From Theropithecus gelada (Eukaryota > Chordata > Mammalia > Primates > Cercopithecidae), in the NCBI RefSeq assembly GCF_003255815.1, contig NC_037669.1, forward strand, positions 54,816,736 through 54,880,735: DNA of 64,000 bases, written 5' to 3'. The notes under the pieces were generated by a model. It ran no database searches and was not told where the DNA came from. It saw only the letters and a list, made by a program, of their open reading frames with translations. Below are positions 1 through 11,434 of this stretch, one piece after another (position 1 is the first letter of the stretch; every line of letters starts with the position of its first letter). Both the position numbers and the translations under genes were made by a program.

Positions 1-238
1 GAGTGCAGTGGCGCAATCTCGGCTCACTGCAAGCTCCGCCTCCCGGGTTCACGCCATTCTCCTGCCTCAGCCTCCCGAGTAGCTGGGACTACAGGCACCC
101 GCCGCTGCGCCCGGCTAATTTTTTCTATTTTTAGTAGAGACGGGGTTTCACCATGGTCTCGATCTCCTGACCTTGTGATCCACCCTCCTCGGCCTCCCAA
201 AGTGCTGGGATTACAGGCGTGAGCCACCGCGCCCGGCC
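1..238 (-). mobile_element. AluY, 5' portion, cut by window edge
   Basis: Reverse-complement Alu ending in 'gccaccgcgcccggcc'. The A-tail side lies beyond the left edge. Little divergence from the AluY consensus, so a young copy. Confidence 0.93.
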
Positions 239-489
239 CAGAATTATATTCTCAATTGCAACAGCTACCTCATGTCAGCTGCAACTATTGCTCTATTTTA
301 AATGTTTAAAATTTTTTACAAATCTTCATTTTAAAAGTTCCATTCAGATGTGTTTTAACATTGTTAATAATAGGAAGAATATACGTAAAAACACAAAATA
401 AGACACCATTCTTTACTTGTTTTCATAAACATTTTCCAAAAATACAGTCCTCTCTCTCTCTGGATATATGCTATTAAAATGTGTCTCAG

Positions 490-1217
490 CTGGGCATGAT
501 GGCTCACGCCTGTAATCCCAGCACTTTGGGAGGCTGAGGCAAGTGGATCACCTGAGGTCAGGAGTTCGAGACCAGCCTGGCCAACATGGTGAAACCCTGT
601 CTCTACTAAAAATACAAAAAATTAGCTGGGGGCCGGGCGCGGTGGCTCAAGCCTGTAATCCCAGCACTTTGGGAGGCCGAGACGGGCGGATCACGAGGTC
701 AGGAGATCGAGACCATCCTGGCTAACACGGTGAAACCCCGTCTCTACTAAAAAATACAAAAAACTAGCCGGGCGAGGTGGCGGGCAACTGTAGTCCCAGC
801 TACTCGGGAGGCTGAGGCAGGAGAATGGCATAAACCCGGGAGGCGGAGCTTGCAGTGAGCTGAGATCCAGCCACTGCACTCCAGCCTGGGCCACAAAGCG
901 AGACTCCGTCTCAAAAAAAAAAAAAAAANNNNNNNNNNNNNNNNNNNNNNNNNNNNNNNNNNNNNNNNNNNNNNNNNNNNNNNNNNNNNNNNNNNNNNNN
1001 NNNNNNNNNNNNNNNNNNNNNNNNNNNNACAAAAAAAAAAAAAAAAAAAAAAAAAATTAGCTGGGTGTAGTGGTGTATGTCTGTAATCCCAGCCTCTCAG
1101 GAGGCTGAGACAGGAGAATCGCTTGAATCCGGAAGTCGGAGGTTGCAGTCAGCGGAGATTGCGCCACTGTACTCCAGCCTGGGCAACAAGAACGAAACTC
1201 GGTCTTGAAAAAAAAAA
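490..1217 (+). mobile_element. Old Alu split by a nested AluYR insertion
   Basis: An older Alu (490-631 and about 1049-1217) is interrupted by a young AluYR-type copy (632-928) that carries the monkey-diagnostic 'aactagccgggcgaggtgg'. The target sequence ending 'aattagctggg' occurs on both sides of the insert. The A-tail of the young copy runs into an assembly gap. Confidence 0.9.
929..1028. other. Assembly gap (100 N)
   Basis: One hundred Ns between two A-runs, at the A-tail of the nested AluYR. A round-number gap at a homopolymer suggests a scaffold placeholder rather than a measured distance. Confidence 0.99.
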
Positions 1218-1468
1218 GTGTCTCATGTTTTGAAATAGACTGGATCTGGATCTTAATTTCAGGCAGAGAATTTTAGAGCTCAGAACATAGAGTTAGATCC
1301 ACCAGTCAAGTCTCTTCATTTCATCAAGGCTGGGACTAGAATTGAGCTTTCCTGAGTCCCAGTTCAGAGTTCCTTCCCCTTCAGTAAGTTCCAATCAACA
1401 AAAAATAAGCATCAGATGATTCTTCCTTCCCCTGTTCCCTCCTTGCCAAAATAAGTGTTTCAACATAC

Positions 1469-1603
1469 CTGCTGGCAGTACGTGTCAAAAAACTTAAATG
1501 CATATTTGTATAGGAGACTGCCAAATGAAATTATACTCTGGTCTAGAGAGTGAGGAAAACTCTGAGCCAGCGACAGAATGGATGAACACATACCCTTAAG
1601 AAC
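1469..1603 (-). pseudogene. FANCD2P: FANCD2P exon 16-like, intact
   Basis: 135 nt, open for 45 codons (VLKGMCSSILSLAQSFPHSL through FFDTYCQQ). Acceptor 'cactcaag' and donor 'gtatgtt' are both canonical. This is the most 3' pseudo-exon in the window; exon 17 is expected to the left but is not in this sequence. Confidence 0.95.
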
Positions 1604-3086
1604 CTTGAGTGGGGAAGAGTAGAGAGAGAAAAGAAGCTGTAGGAAACAGTACACAAGCTAAGAGTTGCTTATCCTTTTGGAATGTCAGACTTCTCCCCAA
1701 CTCTCATTTTAACTTAAGAAATCTTAATATTTTTTACACAGAATAATCCTTCACCATTCTGAGTTTTCTCTCAGCATCAATGGGATTCCACATTTGGATA
1801 ATAATTGTCCTTTAAGCTCAAAGAAGTTAAATTATAAGCCAAATAGTACGTTCCTATCTGCTCAGTTTGGCATTGGAGGCCAGATCTTCTAAATCCCAGT
1901 TTCCTCACGCAATCACACTACCCCCCAGGGATGTTCCACCTTGGTTATAATTTGAAGTTGGTCTATAAGGTTCAATGCTAACTAAACTGATTTTTTAAAA
2001 AGAAGATCAAGAAGAGACGTGATCATGCTCTACCAATAACACAGTATACATAGACATTAATGGACCCACAGTAAATAACCCGTTAATAAACATAGCTTCC
2101 TTATTGATACCATAGTTTTAAAAAATCTTACATTTAGTACTCAGCTGGGTATAATGCTTTATTGGGGAAAATGCAATGAAAAATTACATATGGTTTCTGC
2201 ATCTAGAAAATTACAGCCCAAAACATATATAATTGGCAGATATAAACACAGAAAGAACTGCAAGATGAAATAATACAAACATTAAATCCATTCCTAAATA
2301 TAAAATTTAAGATCCAATGAGGTATTCTCATTAGCTTCTGACCTAAACCCCAAATGACTGGCCCATCCAGTTTTCTAAGTTCTATACTGTTAATATATTG
2401 AACATTCAGGCAAAACACTATTCCCAGCTTATAAAATTCCAGTTTGAATAATTTACATTTCCAGAGGAATTATCATCTAAAGTCCACAGTTTTGAATAGC
2501 CAAAGAGTGATAGTTCAAATAAGTTCATATTTACGTTTCTACTAGTTTCTACAGGCGGGTCCTATTCCCCTCAAGGATTTCTTTTTGAGATGGAGTCTTG
2601 CTCCGTCACTCAGGCTGGAGTACAGTGGCAGATCTCGGCTCACTGCAACCTCCGCCTCCTGGGTTCAAGAGATTCTCCTGCCTCAGCCTCTGAAGTAGCT
2701 GGGATTACAGGTGCCCAACACCATGCCCAGCTAACTTTTCGTATTCTTTTAGTAGAGACGGGGTTTTACCATGTTAGCCAGGCTGCTCTCGAACTCCTGA
2801 CCTCGTAATTCGCCCGCCTCGGCCTCCCAAAGTGCTAGGATTACAGGCATAAGCCACTGCACCCGGCCTTTCCCCTCAAGGTTTTTATAAGCCACTTAGA
2901 ATAGGATATGAAAGGCTAGTTTGTCATAGCTGCAAAATGCATTGAGATACACAATTAAAATGATTAATGCAAAAATAAAATTCAAAAATTTCTATGGGTT
3001 TGAACAATGGACTGAAATAAGATGAAATTTTACACAGGAGCTGTAAAGCTTTCCTTTTTAGATTAAAGATCAATAGTCTCTGACAC
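1604..3086 (-). other. Pseudogene intron 15 with one Alu
   Basis: Contains a minus-strand Alu at 2581-2868. The rest is AT-rich, with no exon, RNA gene or assignable repeat seen. Confidence 0.6.
2581..2868 (-). mobile_element. Alu (S-type)
   Basis: Runs from 'gagatggagtcttgctccg' to 'gcacccggcc'. 'cccctcaagg' occurs on both sides, consistent with a target-site duplication. Confidence 0.92.
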
Positions 3087-3229
3087 TAAGTAATGAACAG
3101 AGAATGTACTCTGGAGCAGTTGTTCTTGAATGCAGCCTGATCGAATCTTATTTCTTAGCACCTTTCAATGTACTTCTTTGTCTGAGTATTGGTGCTATAG
3201 ATGATGAAAAGCATCACCAGGTCAAACAC
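3087..3229 (-). pseudogene. FANCD2P: FANCD2P exon 15-like, 1-nt deletion
   Basis: 143 nt against the 144 I expect. Reads VFDLVMLFIIYSTNTQTKKY and then shifts frame around 3160-3163, where one G of a G-run is missing; a stop follows at once. Splice sites are acceptor 'aatag' and donor 'gtgtca'. Confidence 0.93.
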
Positions 3230-3675
3230 CTATTGTCAATAAATAGGCAATAATAGAAAAACAGTTAACAAATCAGTACATTTGCTACAATGAAACAGCA
3301 GTTTTTCCCCATTAAAACACAGAATGGATGATGCTCATTTGTTCCACACACTCCCCTGGGAGTATCTACACTTTTCACAAAACCCAGAAATAATTTTCAG
3401 AGAAATAAAGTGCCACAATTATTAACCACTGGTATCTCTTAATACATTGCAATATACATTAAAGTGATTCTACTACAGAAGTAACTTTGAATATCTTGAC
3501 ATTTATTAAAGGAAAGATTCAATCACTTGCCAACTCCAGTATTTTCACTATTACTAGGAAAATTACTTTGTGAAAAGTTGGAAAGACTATAAATGCCCAC
3601 CAATACGGGAAAGGTCCAATAAATTATGACGGAGTAATTTTAATTTTTGGAATATTACAGTCATCGAAAGAATAA

Positions 3676-3985
3676 GCCAGGCTGGTTTATTCTGGTGGCT
3701 CACGCCTGTAATCCCAGCACTTTGGGAGGCCAAGGTGCGCCTATCATGTGAGGTCAGGAGTTCGAGACCAGCCTGGCCAACATGGTGAAACCCCATTTCT
3801 ACTAAAAATAGAAAAAAAAATTGGCCAGTCGTGGTGGCAAGTGCCTATAATTCCAGCTACTCAGGAGGCTGAGGCAGGTGAATCACTTGAACCCAGGAGG
3901 CAGAGGTTGCAGTAAGCCTAGATCGTGCCACTGCACTCCAGCCTGGGTGACACAGCGAGATTCTGTCTAAAAAAATTTTTTTTAT
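3676..3985 (+). mobile_element. Alu with altered 5' end
   Basis: The body is Alu from 'tggtggctcacgcctgtaat' on, but the first ~20 bases read 'ccaggctggtttattc' instead of the usual head. The preceding ~90 bp resembles an old L1 3' fragment. Confidence 0.85.
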
Positions 3986-4016
3986 TAAAATATTTTTTAA
4001 AAAGAATATGCTAGGC

Positions 4017-4341
4017 CAGGGGTCCCTAACCCCTGGATCATGGGGTCCGTGGTCTGCTAGGAACCAAGCTGCACAGCAGGAGGTGAGGGGCAGTCAAGTG
4101 GGCATTACCACCTGAGACCTGTCTCCCGTCAGATTAGCGGCTGCATTAGATCCTCATGGGAGTGTGAACCCTATTGTGAACTGCACGTGCACAAGATCTA
4201 GGCTGCACATTCCTTATGAGAATCTACGTAGTGCCTATTAAGGCTGAACCGTTTCATCCCGAAATCATACCCCGACACTGTCTGTGGAAAAACTGTCTTC
4301 CATGAAACCAGTCCCTGGTGCCAAAAACGTTAGGGACTGCT
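4017..4341. mobile_element. Non-autonomous hAT-type (MER1-group) DNA transposon
   Basis: About 325 bp starting 'caggggtccctaacccctgg' and ending 'gttagggactgct'. The ends form imperfect terminal inverted repeats of the CAGGGG type used by hAT/Charlie elements. Internal 'ggaaccaagctgcacagcag' is a phrase I recognise from an abundant fossil family whose exact name I am not sure of. Confidence 0.75.
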
Positions 4342-4421
4342 AAACCATATTATATTTTTTGACACAGGAAAGACATTCCTGATATGAAGTGGAAAAAACA
4401 GCAACCTGCAAAAGGATAATC

Positions 4422-4580
4422 AGGCTGGGCATGGTGGTTCATGCCTATAATCCCACTGCTTTGGGAGGCTGAGGAGGGAGGCTCACTTGAGCTCAGGAGG
4501 TGGAGGCAACGGTGAGCTATGATTATGCCACTGGTACTCCAGCGTGGTGACAGAGTGAAACCCTGTCTCTTTAAACAACA
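4422..4580 (+). mobile_element. Alu monomer-like fragment
   Basis: Single-arm Alu from 'ggctgggcatggtggttcat' to 'gacagagtgaaaccctgtct', about 155 bp, with no second arm. Confidence 0.8.
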
Positions 4581-4839
4581 ACAAGAACCCATAACCACGG
4601 TTAAGATTCTGCTTTTGTAAAAACATTATGTAAACATGCATATGTGTAGGCATAAGAGCATACCAGTACTTGCACACAATTACAGCTTGTATATGAAGAG
4701 AAAAAATTTGGAAGGATGACTATCCCTGAGGAATGGGACAGTGAGTGGAGAAAAACTGTATTTTTTACATATGTAGATTCCTTGTGGGTTTTTCTCCACA
4801 ATTAGCTTGTTTACCTAAGTTTAAAAAAGAAAAATATGA

Positions 4840-5415
4840 GGGCTGGGTGCAGTGGCTCATGCCTATAATCCCAACACTGGGAGGCCCAAGCAGGAGGATC
4901 ACTTGAAGCTGAAAATTTGAGACCAGCCTGGGCTACACAGCAAGACCTCATCTCTATAAAAAAAATAAAAGAATTGGCCGTAATCCTAGCACTTTGGGAG
5001 GCTGAGGCGGGTGGATCACCTGAGGTCAGGGGTTTGAGACCAGCCTAGCCAACAAGGTGAAATCCCGTCTCTACTAAAAATACAAAGATTAGCCGGGCGT
5101 GGTGGCGGGCACTTATAATCCCAGCTACTAGGGAGGCTGAGGCAGGATAATTGCTTCAACCCAGGGGGCAGATGTTGCAGTGAACAGAGATTGTTGCACT
5201 TCACTCCAGCCTGGGCGAAAGAGCGAAACTCTATCTCAAAATAACTAACTAACAGAATTAGCCAGGCCTGGTGGTGCTTGCCTGTAGTCCCAGCTACTCC
5301 GAAAATTGAGGTGGGAGGATCGCTTGCACCCAGGAGTTTGAGGCTGCAATGAGCTATGATGCTGTCACTGCACTCCAGCTTGGGTGATAGAGCAAGACCT
5401 GGTCTCTTAAAAAAA
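4840..5415 (+). mobile_element. AluJ-like element split by a nested Alu
   Basis: Outer left part 4840-4979 and outer right part 5254-5415 flank an inserted Alu at about 4980-5241 that lacks its first ~45 bp. 'agaattagccagg' resumes after the inner A-tail. Confidence 0.85.
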
Positions 5416-6004
5416 AGAGAGAGAGAGAGAAAACATTGGGAATGTATTCAGGGCAACTTGAGTCTATGCTTCCAGAAAAAAAAAAAAAAAAGAAAAAACA
5501 AAACAAAACAAAACAAAAAAGTTAAAAAGGCAAGCAGGACAAAAAAGAAAAAACAAAACAAATTTTACTACTTCTGTTAACTGAATGCCCCACTTCTTAG
5601 GACACCAAAATAGAGAGTCATTAGACCAAAATACACTCATTAAAGGTAACAATGAAAATGCAGAAGCACATGAAATATTTATAACAGGAGAAAAAATGTT
5701 AAGAGAAAAAAGAATACAAATTGTATTTATAAAATGATTACAACTATGTAAAAATAGGAATGCAGGCAGCCAAGGTGGTAAATTTATGTTTATCCAAAAC
5801 CAAAAACAGTGTTTTGGAGTACTTTGATATTTTTCACCACAAAAAGTTGTCAATTTTTTCATTGCTTTATTCAGCATAATGAAAGCTTTTAAGATAGTCA
5901 TCCAAAAATTGGCTAATACAACAAAAATTCCACAAAACAGATTCCAACCAAAGAAAAATCTTTAAGGCAACCAATCAGCTCCTAAGGAACTCAATCATCT
6001 GGCC
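5416..6004. other. Purine-rich low-complexity and AT-rich intron
   Basis: GA-repeat (about 5415-5431) and A-rich 'aaaacaaaac' tract (about 5478-5560), followed by AT-rich DNA with no recognisable exon or element. Confidence 0.6.
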
Positions 6005-6175
6005 TTTTTTTTTTTTTTTTTTTTTGAGATGGAGTCTTGCACTGTCGCTCAGGCTGGAGTGCAGTGGTACGTGCCACTAGGCCAGGCTAATTTTTCTTTT
6101 GTATTTTTAGTAGAGACCCGCCTGCCTCAGCCTCCCAAAGTGCTGGGATTATAGGCGTGAGCCACTATGCCCAGC
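6005..6175 (-). mobile_element. Internally deleted Alu
   Basis: Minus-strand Alu lacking most of its central sequence: 'gcagtggtacgtgccactag' joins two distant parts, and a second deletion follows 'agtagagac'. Confidence 0.85.
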
Positions 6176-6668
6176 CAATCATCTGGCTTTTTGATAGAAG
6201 GTATTTCTAGAATTAATAGAGACATAAGATCCAGTACCATTGCCTTGACAGTGGACAGACTGATTTACTCCAGTCAGGTCTACATGGGCAAAGTAAAGTA
6301 AAACATGGAATGCCATTATCTTGACAGTGGTGCTGGGTGGAAGGAAGGGCAATTAGGCAGATACAGGGACCTGAGACTCAGGTGGTTATTTTCTTCATCT
6401 CATCAGTGGGGACTTGGCTTCTTTGATTGCACCTTGATGTACTTAGTTACATTGTATTTCCCTTTATGGATACTGTAGGCTTATTTTATAGCCAGAGTGA
6501 GTAGGGGCAGGCTATCTGGCCAGTCAACACCTCACATTATCTTCCCCAAACAGCTAATGTTTATTAGAGCAACTAAAGAAGAGAAAAAAGAGTGACTGGA
6601 TGGAAGAGAAAGAAAGAAAGCGGGACGGCAAGCTAGCCGTCATTACTTTTAAGTCTGCGATACTTTTT

Positions 6669-6960
6669 TTTTTTTTTTAAGACAAAGTCTCGCTCTGTCA
6701 TCCAGGCTGGAGTGCAGTAGCACAATCTCCGCTCACTGCAAGCTCCCCGCACCAGGTTCACGCCATTCTCCTGCCTCAGCCTCCCGAGTAGCTGGGACTA
6801 CAGGCACCTGCCACTATGCCCGGCTAATTGTTTTGTATTTTTAGTAGAGACTGGGTTTCACCGTGTTTGCCAGGATGACCTTGATCTCCTGACCTCGTTA
6901 TCTGCCTGCCTTGACCTCCCAAAGTGCTGGGATTACAGGCATGAGCCACCGCACCCAGCC
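6669..6960 (-). mobile_element. AluY-like
   Basis: Full length, ending 'gccaccgcacccagcc'. 'aagtctgc' and 'atactt' recur on both sides as the target-site duplication. Confidence 0.92.
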
Positions 6961-7002
6961 TCAAGTCTGCAATACTTAAAATGCATAGTACATGAATATC
7001 AC

Positions 7003-7038
7003 CTTGTGTTCAGACACTGAGGCCATGTCTTCAATTGC
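7003..7038 (-). pseudogene. FANCD2P: FANCD2P exon 14-like, intact
   Basis: 36 nt encoding AIEDMASVSEHK, with acceptor 'ttttttcag' and donor 'gtgata'. Twelve clean codons. Confidence 0.93.
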
Positions 7039-7272
7039 CTGAAAAAACAAGAGAGTCACAAAAACATTACCACACATCAGCGAAACACGTTTCACCTTAC
7101 TCAGCATGCCCTGTTATCTCATCTAAGAGCCAATGTGTCCATATGGCAGCCATCAGCTATTATTTCCACTTGAATGACTTTTGAAATTTTTATTTCAATC
7201 TACCTCAGTTATACATCTGTCACTAATTGCCACTCATTTCCTCCTTGATAATCCAAGTTCCAAAGATCTCAC

Positions 7273-7381
7273 CTTAACACAGGCTTCTGAAATGGTTTTC
7301 TCATATCTAATAGCTGACTTTATTACATCAAAAAGGAGAATAATGCAGCTCTGACCGCTGCTTTCTTGATTTCCTGAGGAA
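7273..7381 (-). pseudogene. FANCD2P: FANCD2P exon 13-like, acceptor destroyed
   Basis: 109 nt, coding content intact (NQESSGQSCIILLFDVIKSA onwards) with donor 'gtgaga'. The position where AG is required reads 'gtaa', so the acceptor is AA. The next usable AG is 8 nt inside the exon ('cctcag') and would shift the frame. Confidence 0.9.
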
Positions 7382-7743
7382 TTACAAGTAGCAGAGAGGA
7401 AAAAATTAGTCTTCTACCTACCAGAAAAGAACTTACAAGATCTGATTTCCTGCTTCATAGCCATGTACCCTGGAGCAAATGACAACCTCATGTATAAGAT
7501 GGCTAATAAACTTGCACTGTAGTCTGTCTGGAATTGATCTGAATGGCAAGAAAACATATAAACACATACATAATCACATACATATATGTAGTTTGAAACA
7601 CTATACAATACTAGATGTAAATGTCATAATAGTACCATTATTTGTAGTTGTAAGTATTAAGCTGCAATTCTGACTGTGGGATGTCAGAAAAGTGTGACAA
7701 CCTATGTGAGGAAAAGGGTGGCAATTATCCATGAGCTCTTTAC

Positions 7744-7844
7744 CTTGCTCGTCCTTTACTTTTCTATTTTACTTGGGAAGCCTGTAACTGTGATGGCAAA
7801 ACACAATGTTGCAGATCCAACTTCTCCTGAAGCTCAGAAATTAC
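7744..7844 (-). pseudogene. FANCD2P: FANCD2P exon 12-like, nonsense codon
   Basis: 101 nt reading VISELQEKLDLQHCVLPSQL, then QASQVK and an in-frame TAG at 7766-7764 where FANCD2 has Leu in VKLKSKGRA. Acceptor 'ctgcag' and donor 'gtaaag' are intact. Confidence 0.94.
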
Positions 7845-8234
7845 CTGCAGAAAATAAATATTAACTATGGTTTTCTGCTTATTCATAGTGGGTAGGCACA
7901 GTCCAGTTTCTCAACCATGACAATCTCCTGAAAGACTAAGAAAAAATTTTAAATGTTGGACATTTTGAAAAATAGAGTTGTGAGAATAGCTAATGAAATG
8001 TCATAGAACATCATACCCAAAATTTCAGAATTCTGTAAGGTACTACACAGAAAGAGTAAATGTAACTTATAGCAGCTTATACAGAGTAATGAATCTGTTG
8101 AATAGCTTCATTCTCTCCTCTGAATGCTATCTGGATTAGTCACTATTCTCGGTTAGTCTGGGGACAGAGAAGAGCGATTGGTACTTATTAACTAAAGTTG
8201 CTTTGTCTAGGTGTGATGGGATATAAGAGCATAC

Positions 8235-8334
8235 CTCAAGTGCATCCATGGCTGTTATGGAATGAAGAACGAACTTTATTATCACAGGTAAATCCTCCAA
8301 TAGACGACAACTTATCAATCACCAACTGGCGAAC
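8235..8334 (-). pseudogene. FANCD2P: FANCD2P exon 11-like, 5-nt deletion
   Basis: 100 nt against an expected 105. The start reads VRQLVIDKLSSI and the end, in another frame, LEDLPVIIKFVLHSITAMDA; the shift is a 5-nt loss at about 8298-8303. Acceptor 'tttttag' and donor 'gtatgc' are fine. Confidence 0.94.
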
Positions 8335-8837
8335 CTAAAAATTAAAAGCACAAAAACTTAATACATTTTCATATCACTACCTCAGCTTGTACTGAACTGT
8401 TAGTTAAAATTAGAAAAAAATCACTTCTCTCACTCAGTTTTCCCACTCACAATTTAGGGGAAAAAAAACTTTTAATTTTTCCCCAAATTAGAATCTTTTA
8501 GTTGTTAATACCACAGCTTCATCGAAAACAGACAGGCAATAAATGTGAAACAGAGCTATTATCTTACATTAAGAGCCAAAATTCTCAACTGGCTATATAG
8601 TAAGGCATAAAAAGTATTATTCCTATGGGAAGCAGGTATGATTAAGACAATATAGAAAATTTCCACTCAAAACTTACTGCTTAAAAACAGACCTGTGAAT
8701 CTATCACAGAATAGCATCTGAAACTCATTGAGAAAAATTAAAAAAAAAAAAGAGAGAGAGATATCAAATGTGATTCACTATGGTTTCAAAATGAAATACT
8801 CATTACACAAGATTTCTCCCAAGGCAATGACTGACTA

Positions 8838-9050
8838 ACACTTGTTCCAGGAGGTTGGAAAGCTGAGACTGCACCACTGCACTCCTGCCTGGGTGACAGG
8901 CATGGTGGTGAACACTGTAATCCCAGGTACTCGGGGAGCTGAGGCAGGAGAATTGCTTGAATCTAGGAGGCGGAGGTTGCAGTGGGCCAAGATCGCACCA
9001 TTGCACTCCAGCCTGGGCAACAGAGTGAGACTCTTTCTCAAAATAAATAA
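8838..9050 (+). mobile_element. Rearranged Alu fragment
   Basis: A short right-arm end ('ctgcaccactgcactcctgc') is followed by a second, nearly complete Alu right arm, giving a partial tandem of Alu 3' segments. Confidence 0.8.
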
Positions 9051-9341
9051 ACAAACAATCCTTCAAATTTATTATTACTGTACACAGGACTCTGAAAAAA
9101 TTTTAAAAGGGAACATAAAAATGACTAATCCTGTCATTCCAGAAATGTGCACTATTAATATGCATATGTATCTTCTTTTTTTAACAAAATACTGGACTGC
9201 ACTATTTATTGCAAAAACCGCAATTACTTTTGCACCAACCTAATATAAATGCTATGTGTAACCTGGGTTTGTTTTTTTCAATTAATGTATGATACTAACT
9301 AGTTCTTTTTACAGTTATTAATGTGCATATAATATTCCTTT

Positions 9342-9756
9342 TTTTTTTTTTTTTTTTTTTTTTTGANNNNNNNNNNNNNNNNNNNNNNNNNNNNNNNNNN
9401 NNNNNNNNNNNNNNNNNNNNNNNNNNNNNNNNNNNNNNNNNNNNNNNNNNNNNNNNNNNNNNNGTTTTTTTTTTGAGACGGAGTCTCGCTCTGTCGCCCG
9501 GGCTGGAGTGCAGTGGCCGGATCTCAGCTCACTGCAAGCTCCGCCTCCCGGGTTCACGCCATTCTCCTGCCTCAGCCTCCCGAGTAGCGGGGACTACAGG
9601 CGCCCACCACCTCGCCCGGCTAGTTTTTTGTAGTTTTTAGTAGAGACGGGGTTTCACCGTGTTAGCCAGGATGGTCTCGATCTCCTGACCTCGTGATCCG
9701 CCCGTCTCGGCCTCCCAAAGTGCTGGGATTACAGGCTTGAGCCACCGCGCCCGGCC
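9342..9756 (-). mobile_element. AluYR with an assembly gap in its tail
   Basis: Minus-strand AluYR-type copy ('ggccggatctcagctcactg', 'cacctcgcccggctagtttt'), flanked by the duplicated target 'gcatataatattcctttt' (about 9324 and 9757). The tail holds 97 Ns. Confidence 0.92.
9367..9463. other. Assembly gap (97 N)
   Basis: Ns between 'ttttga' and 'gttttttttttgagacgg', in the T-run of an Alu. Because 'ttttga' is itself the start of the Alu end, the gap may be artificial. Confidence 0.98.
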
Positions 9757-9822
9757 GCATATAATATTCCTTTTTGAACATCTCAATTATTCACATTTCT
9801 TTATTTTAAACAGTAATCTTTT

Positions 9823-10117
9823 TCTTTTTTTTTTTGAGATGGAGTCTCGCATTGTCGCCCAGGCTAGAGTGCAGTGGCACAATCTCGGCTCACTACAAGT
9901 TCTGCCTCCCGGGTTCACGCCATTTTCCTGCCTCAGCCTCCAGGAGTAGCTAGGATTACAGGCGTCTGCCACCACACCCGGATAATCTTTTGTATTTTTA
10001 GTAGAGTTGGGGTTTCACCGTGTTAGCCAGGATGGTCTCGGTCTCCTGACCTCATGATCCACCTACCTCGGCCTCCCAAAGTGCTGGGATTACAGGCGTA
10101 AGTCACTGCGCCCGGCC
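9823..10117 (-). mobile_element. AluY
   Basis: From 'tttttttttgagatggagtc' to 'cactgcgcccggcc'. It abuts the U6 pseudogene almost directly. Confidence 0.93.
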
Positions 10118-10127
10118 AATTTTTTTC

Positions 10128-10230
10128 AATATATGAAACATTTCACAAATTTGCGTGTCACCCTTGCAAAGCGGCCATGCTAATCTCTGTATTGTTCCAG
10201 TCTTAGTATATATGCTGCCAAAGCAAGCAC
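10128..10230 (-). pseudogene. U6 snRNA pseudogene
   Basis: On the minus strand this reads 'gtgcttgctttggcagcat' and continues through the U6-specific 'gattagcatggccgctttgc' and 'gacacgcaaattt'. Functional U6 begins GTGCTCGCTTCGGCAGCAC and has an ACAGAGAAGAUUAG box; here 'acagagattag' lacks three bases of that essential ACAGAGA/helix I region, and several other positions differ. No proximal sequence element or TATA box is evident upstream, since ordinary intron flanks it. Probably an L1-mobilised dead copy in a pseudogene intron. Confidence 0.92.
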
Positions 10231-10650
10231 TAAACTAATGTTATTTCATTTTCATTCACAGTTATTATCTTAGGATAAATTAGGAGACATGACATTAGGA
10301 TTAAAGGGTATGCAAAATCTAAGGTTTTTGACACATACAATCTATTGCTCTTCAGACTCAATGCCTGAACTAATTTATATGCTCACTAGCAATGCATGAG
10401 CATGCCTATTCACTACACTCAACAAGGAGACCCTTTGAGAGTAGGAAAAAATGCCTTTTACTGCTTAATAGTTATTATTTCCTATTTTGATATAGTGTTT
10501 TAAATTTGTGACTTTGATTGCTAACAAAATTGAACTTTTTAAATATTTTATATTCTTGTATTTCTTCTTTGTAAAAGGTCTGTTCACGACCTTTGTCTAC
10601 TTTTCTATTAGGCTGTTCATTTCTTTTCTAACATAGTAATTAAAGAAAAC
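10231..10650. other. AT-rich intronic sequence of the pseudogene
   Basis: No FANCD2-like exon seen. Exons 8-10, expected somewhere between 8335 and 11434, were not found here. Part (10300-10460) reads like an old unassigned repeat. Confidence 0.5.
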
Positions 10651-10935
10651 AGGTAGGGCCACATCCCAGTAGTTTGAGAGGCTCAGGCAGGTTGATCACT
10701 TGAGCCTAGAAGTTTTGAGACCAGCCTGGGCAACATGGCGAAACCCCATCTCTACCAAAAAAACATGAAAATTAGCCAGACCAGGTGGTGTGCACCTGTA
10801 GTCCCAGGCACTCATGGGGCTGAGGTGGGAGAATCACTTAAGCCTGGGTGGTTGATGCCGCAGTGAGCCGTGATCGTACTACGGCACTCCAGCCTGGGCG
10901 ACAGAGAGACTCTGTCTCAACATACACTACAAAAT
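10651..10935 (+). mobile_element. AluJ-like
   Basis: Diverged: 'gagttgatcacttgagcct'-type body and 'ccaggtggtgtgcacctgta', ending in 'agagactctgtctcaaca'. Confidence 0.88.
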
Positions 10936-11082
10936 TAAAAAGGTAAAGAAAAGTATTCAGAGAATACCTGACTGCAACCAACTGGCTACCCTCTTTGGAA
11001 ACAACTGCTGTTACCAGTATATTGTGTATCCTTCTACTAGGGATTATCCCTGAGCATAAGCAATAGATACTTAAAAAACATT

Positions 11083-11220
11083 TTTTTTTTTCTGTTTTTA
11101 AATAGACACAAAGTCTCACTACATTGCCCCGGCTGGTCTTGAATTCCTGGATTCAAGCAATCCTCCTGCCTAGGCTTCTCAAACTGTTGGGATTACAGGT
11201 GTCAGCCACCACAGCAGGCC
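11083..11220 (-). mobile_element. AluJ-like partial copy
   Basis: About 138 bp, from 'aagtctcactacattgcccc' to 'ccaccacagcaggcc'. Confidence 0.82.
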
Positions 11221-11434
11221 AATAGTTACTTTTAACAGTAATCCTATTTATTGTTACAAAGTCATATTAACAGATGAAACTTCAAAGACACTCCAGTAAA
11301 ATTTTAGTAGTCACTTAAGAAGCATCATGATAAATTGACTTTCAGAGAAACCAATAGTTTTCAGAGTAAACTTTTCAGAGAGAAACTTAAGTACAACAGG
11401 ATTGTACTTAACATTCCATAATAACTCCAGAATA

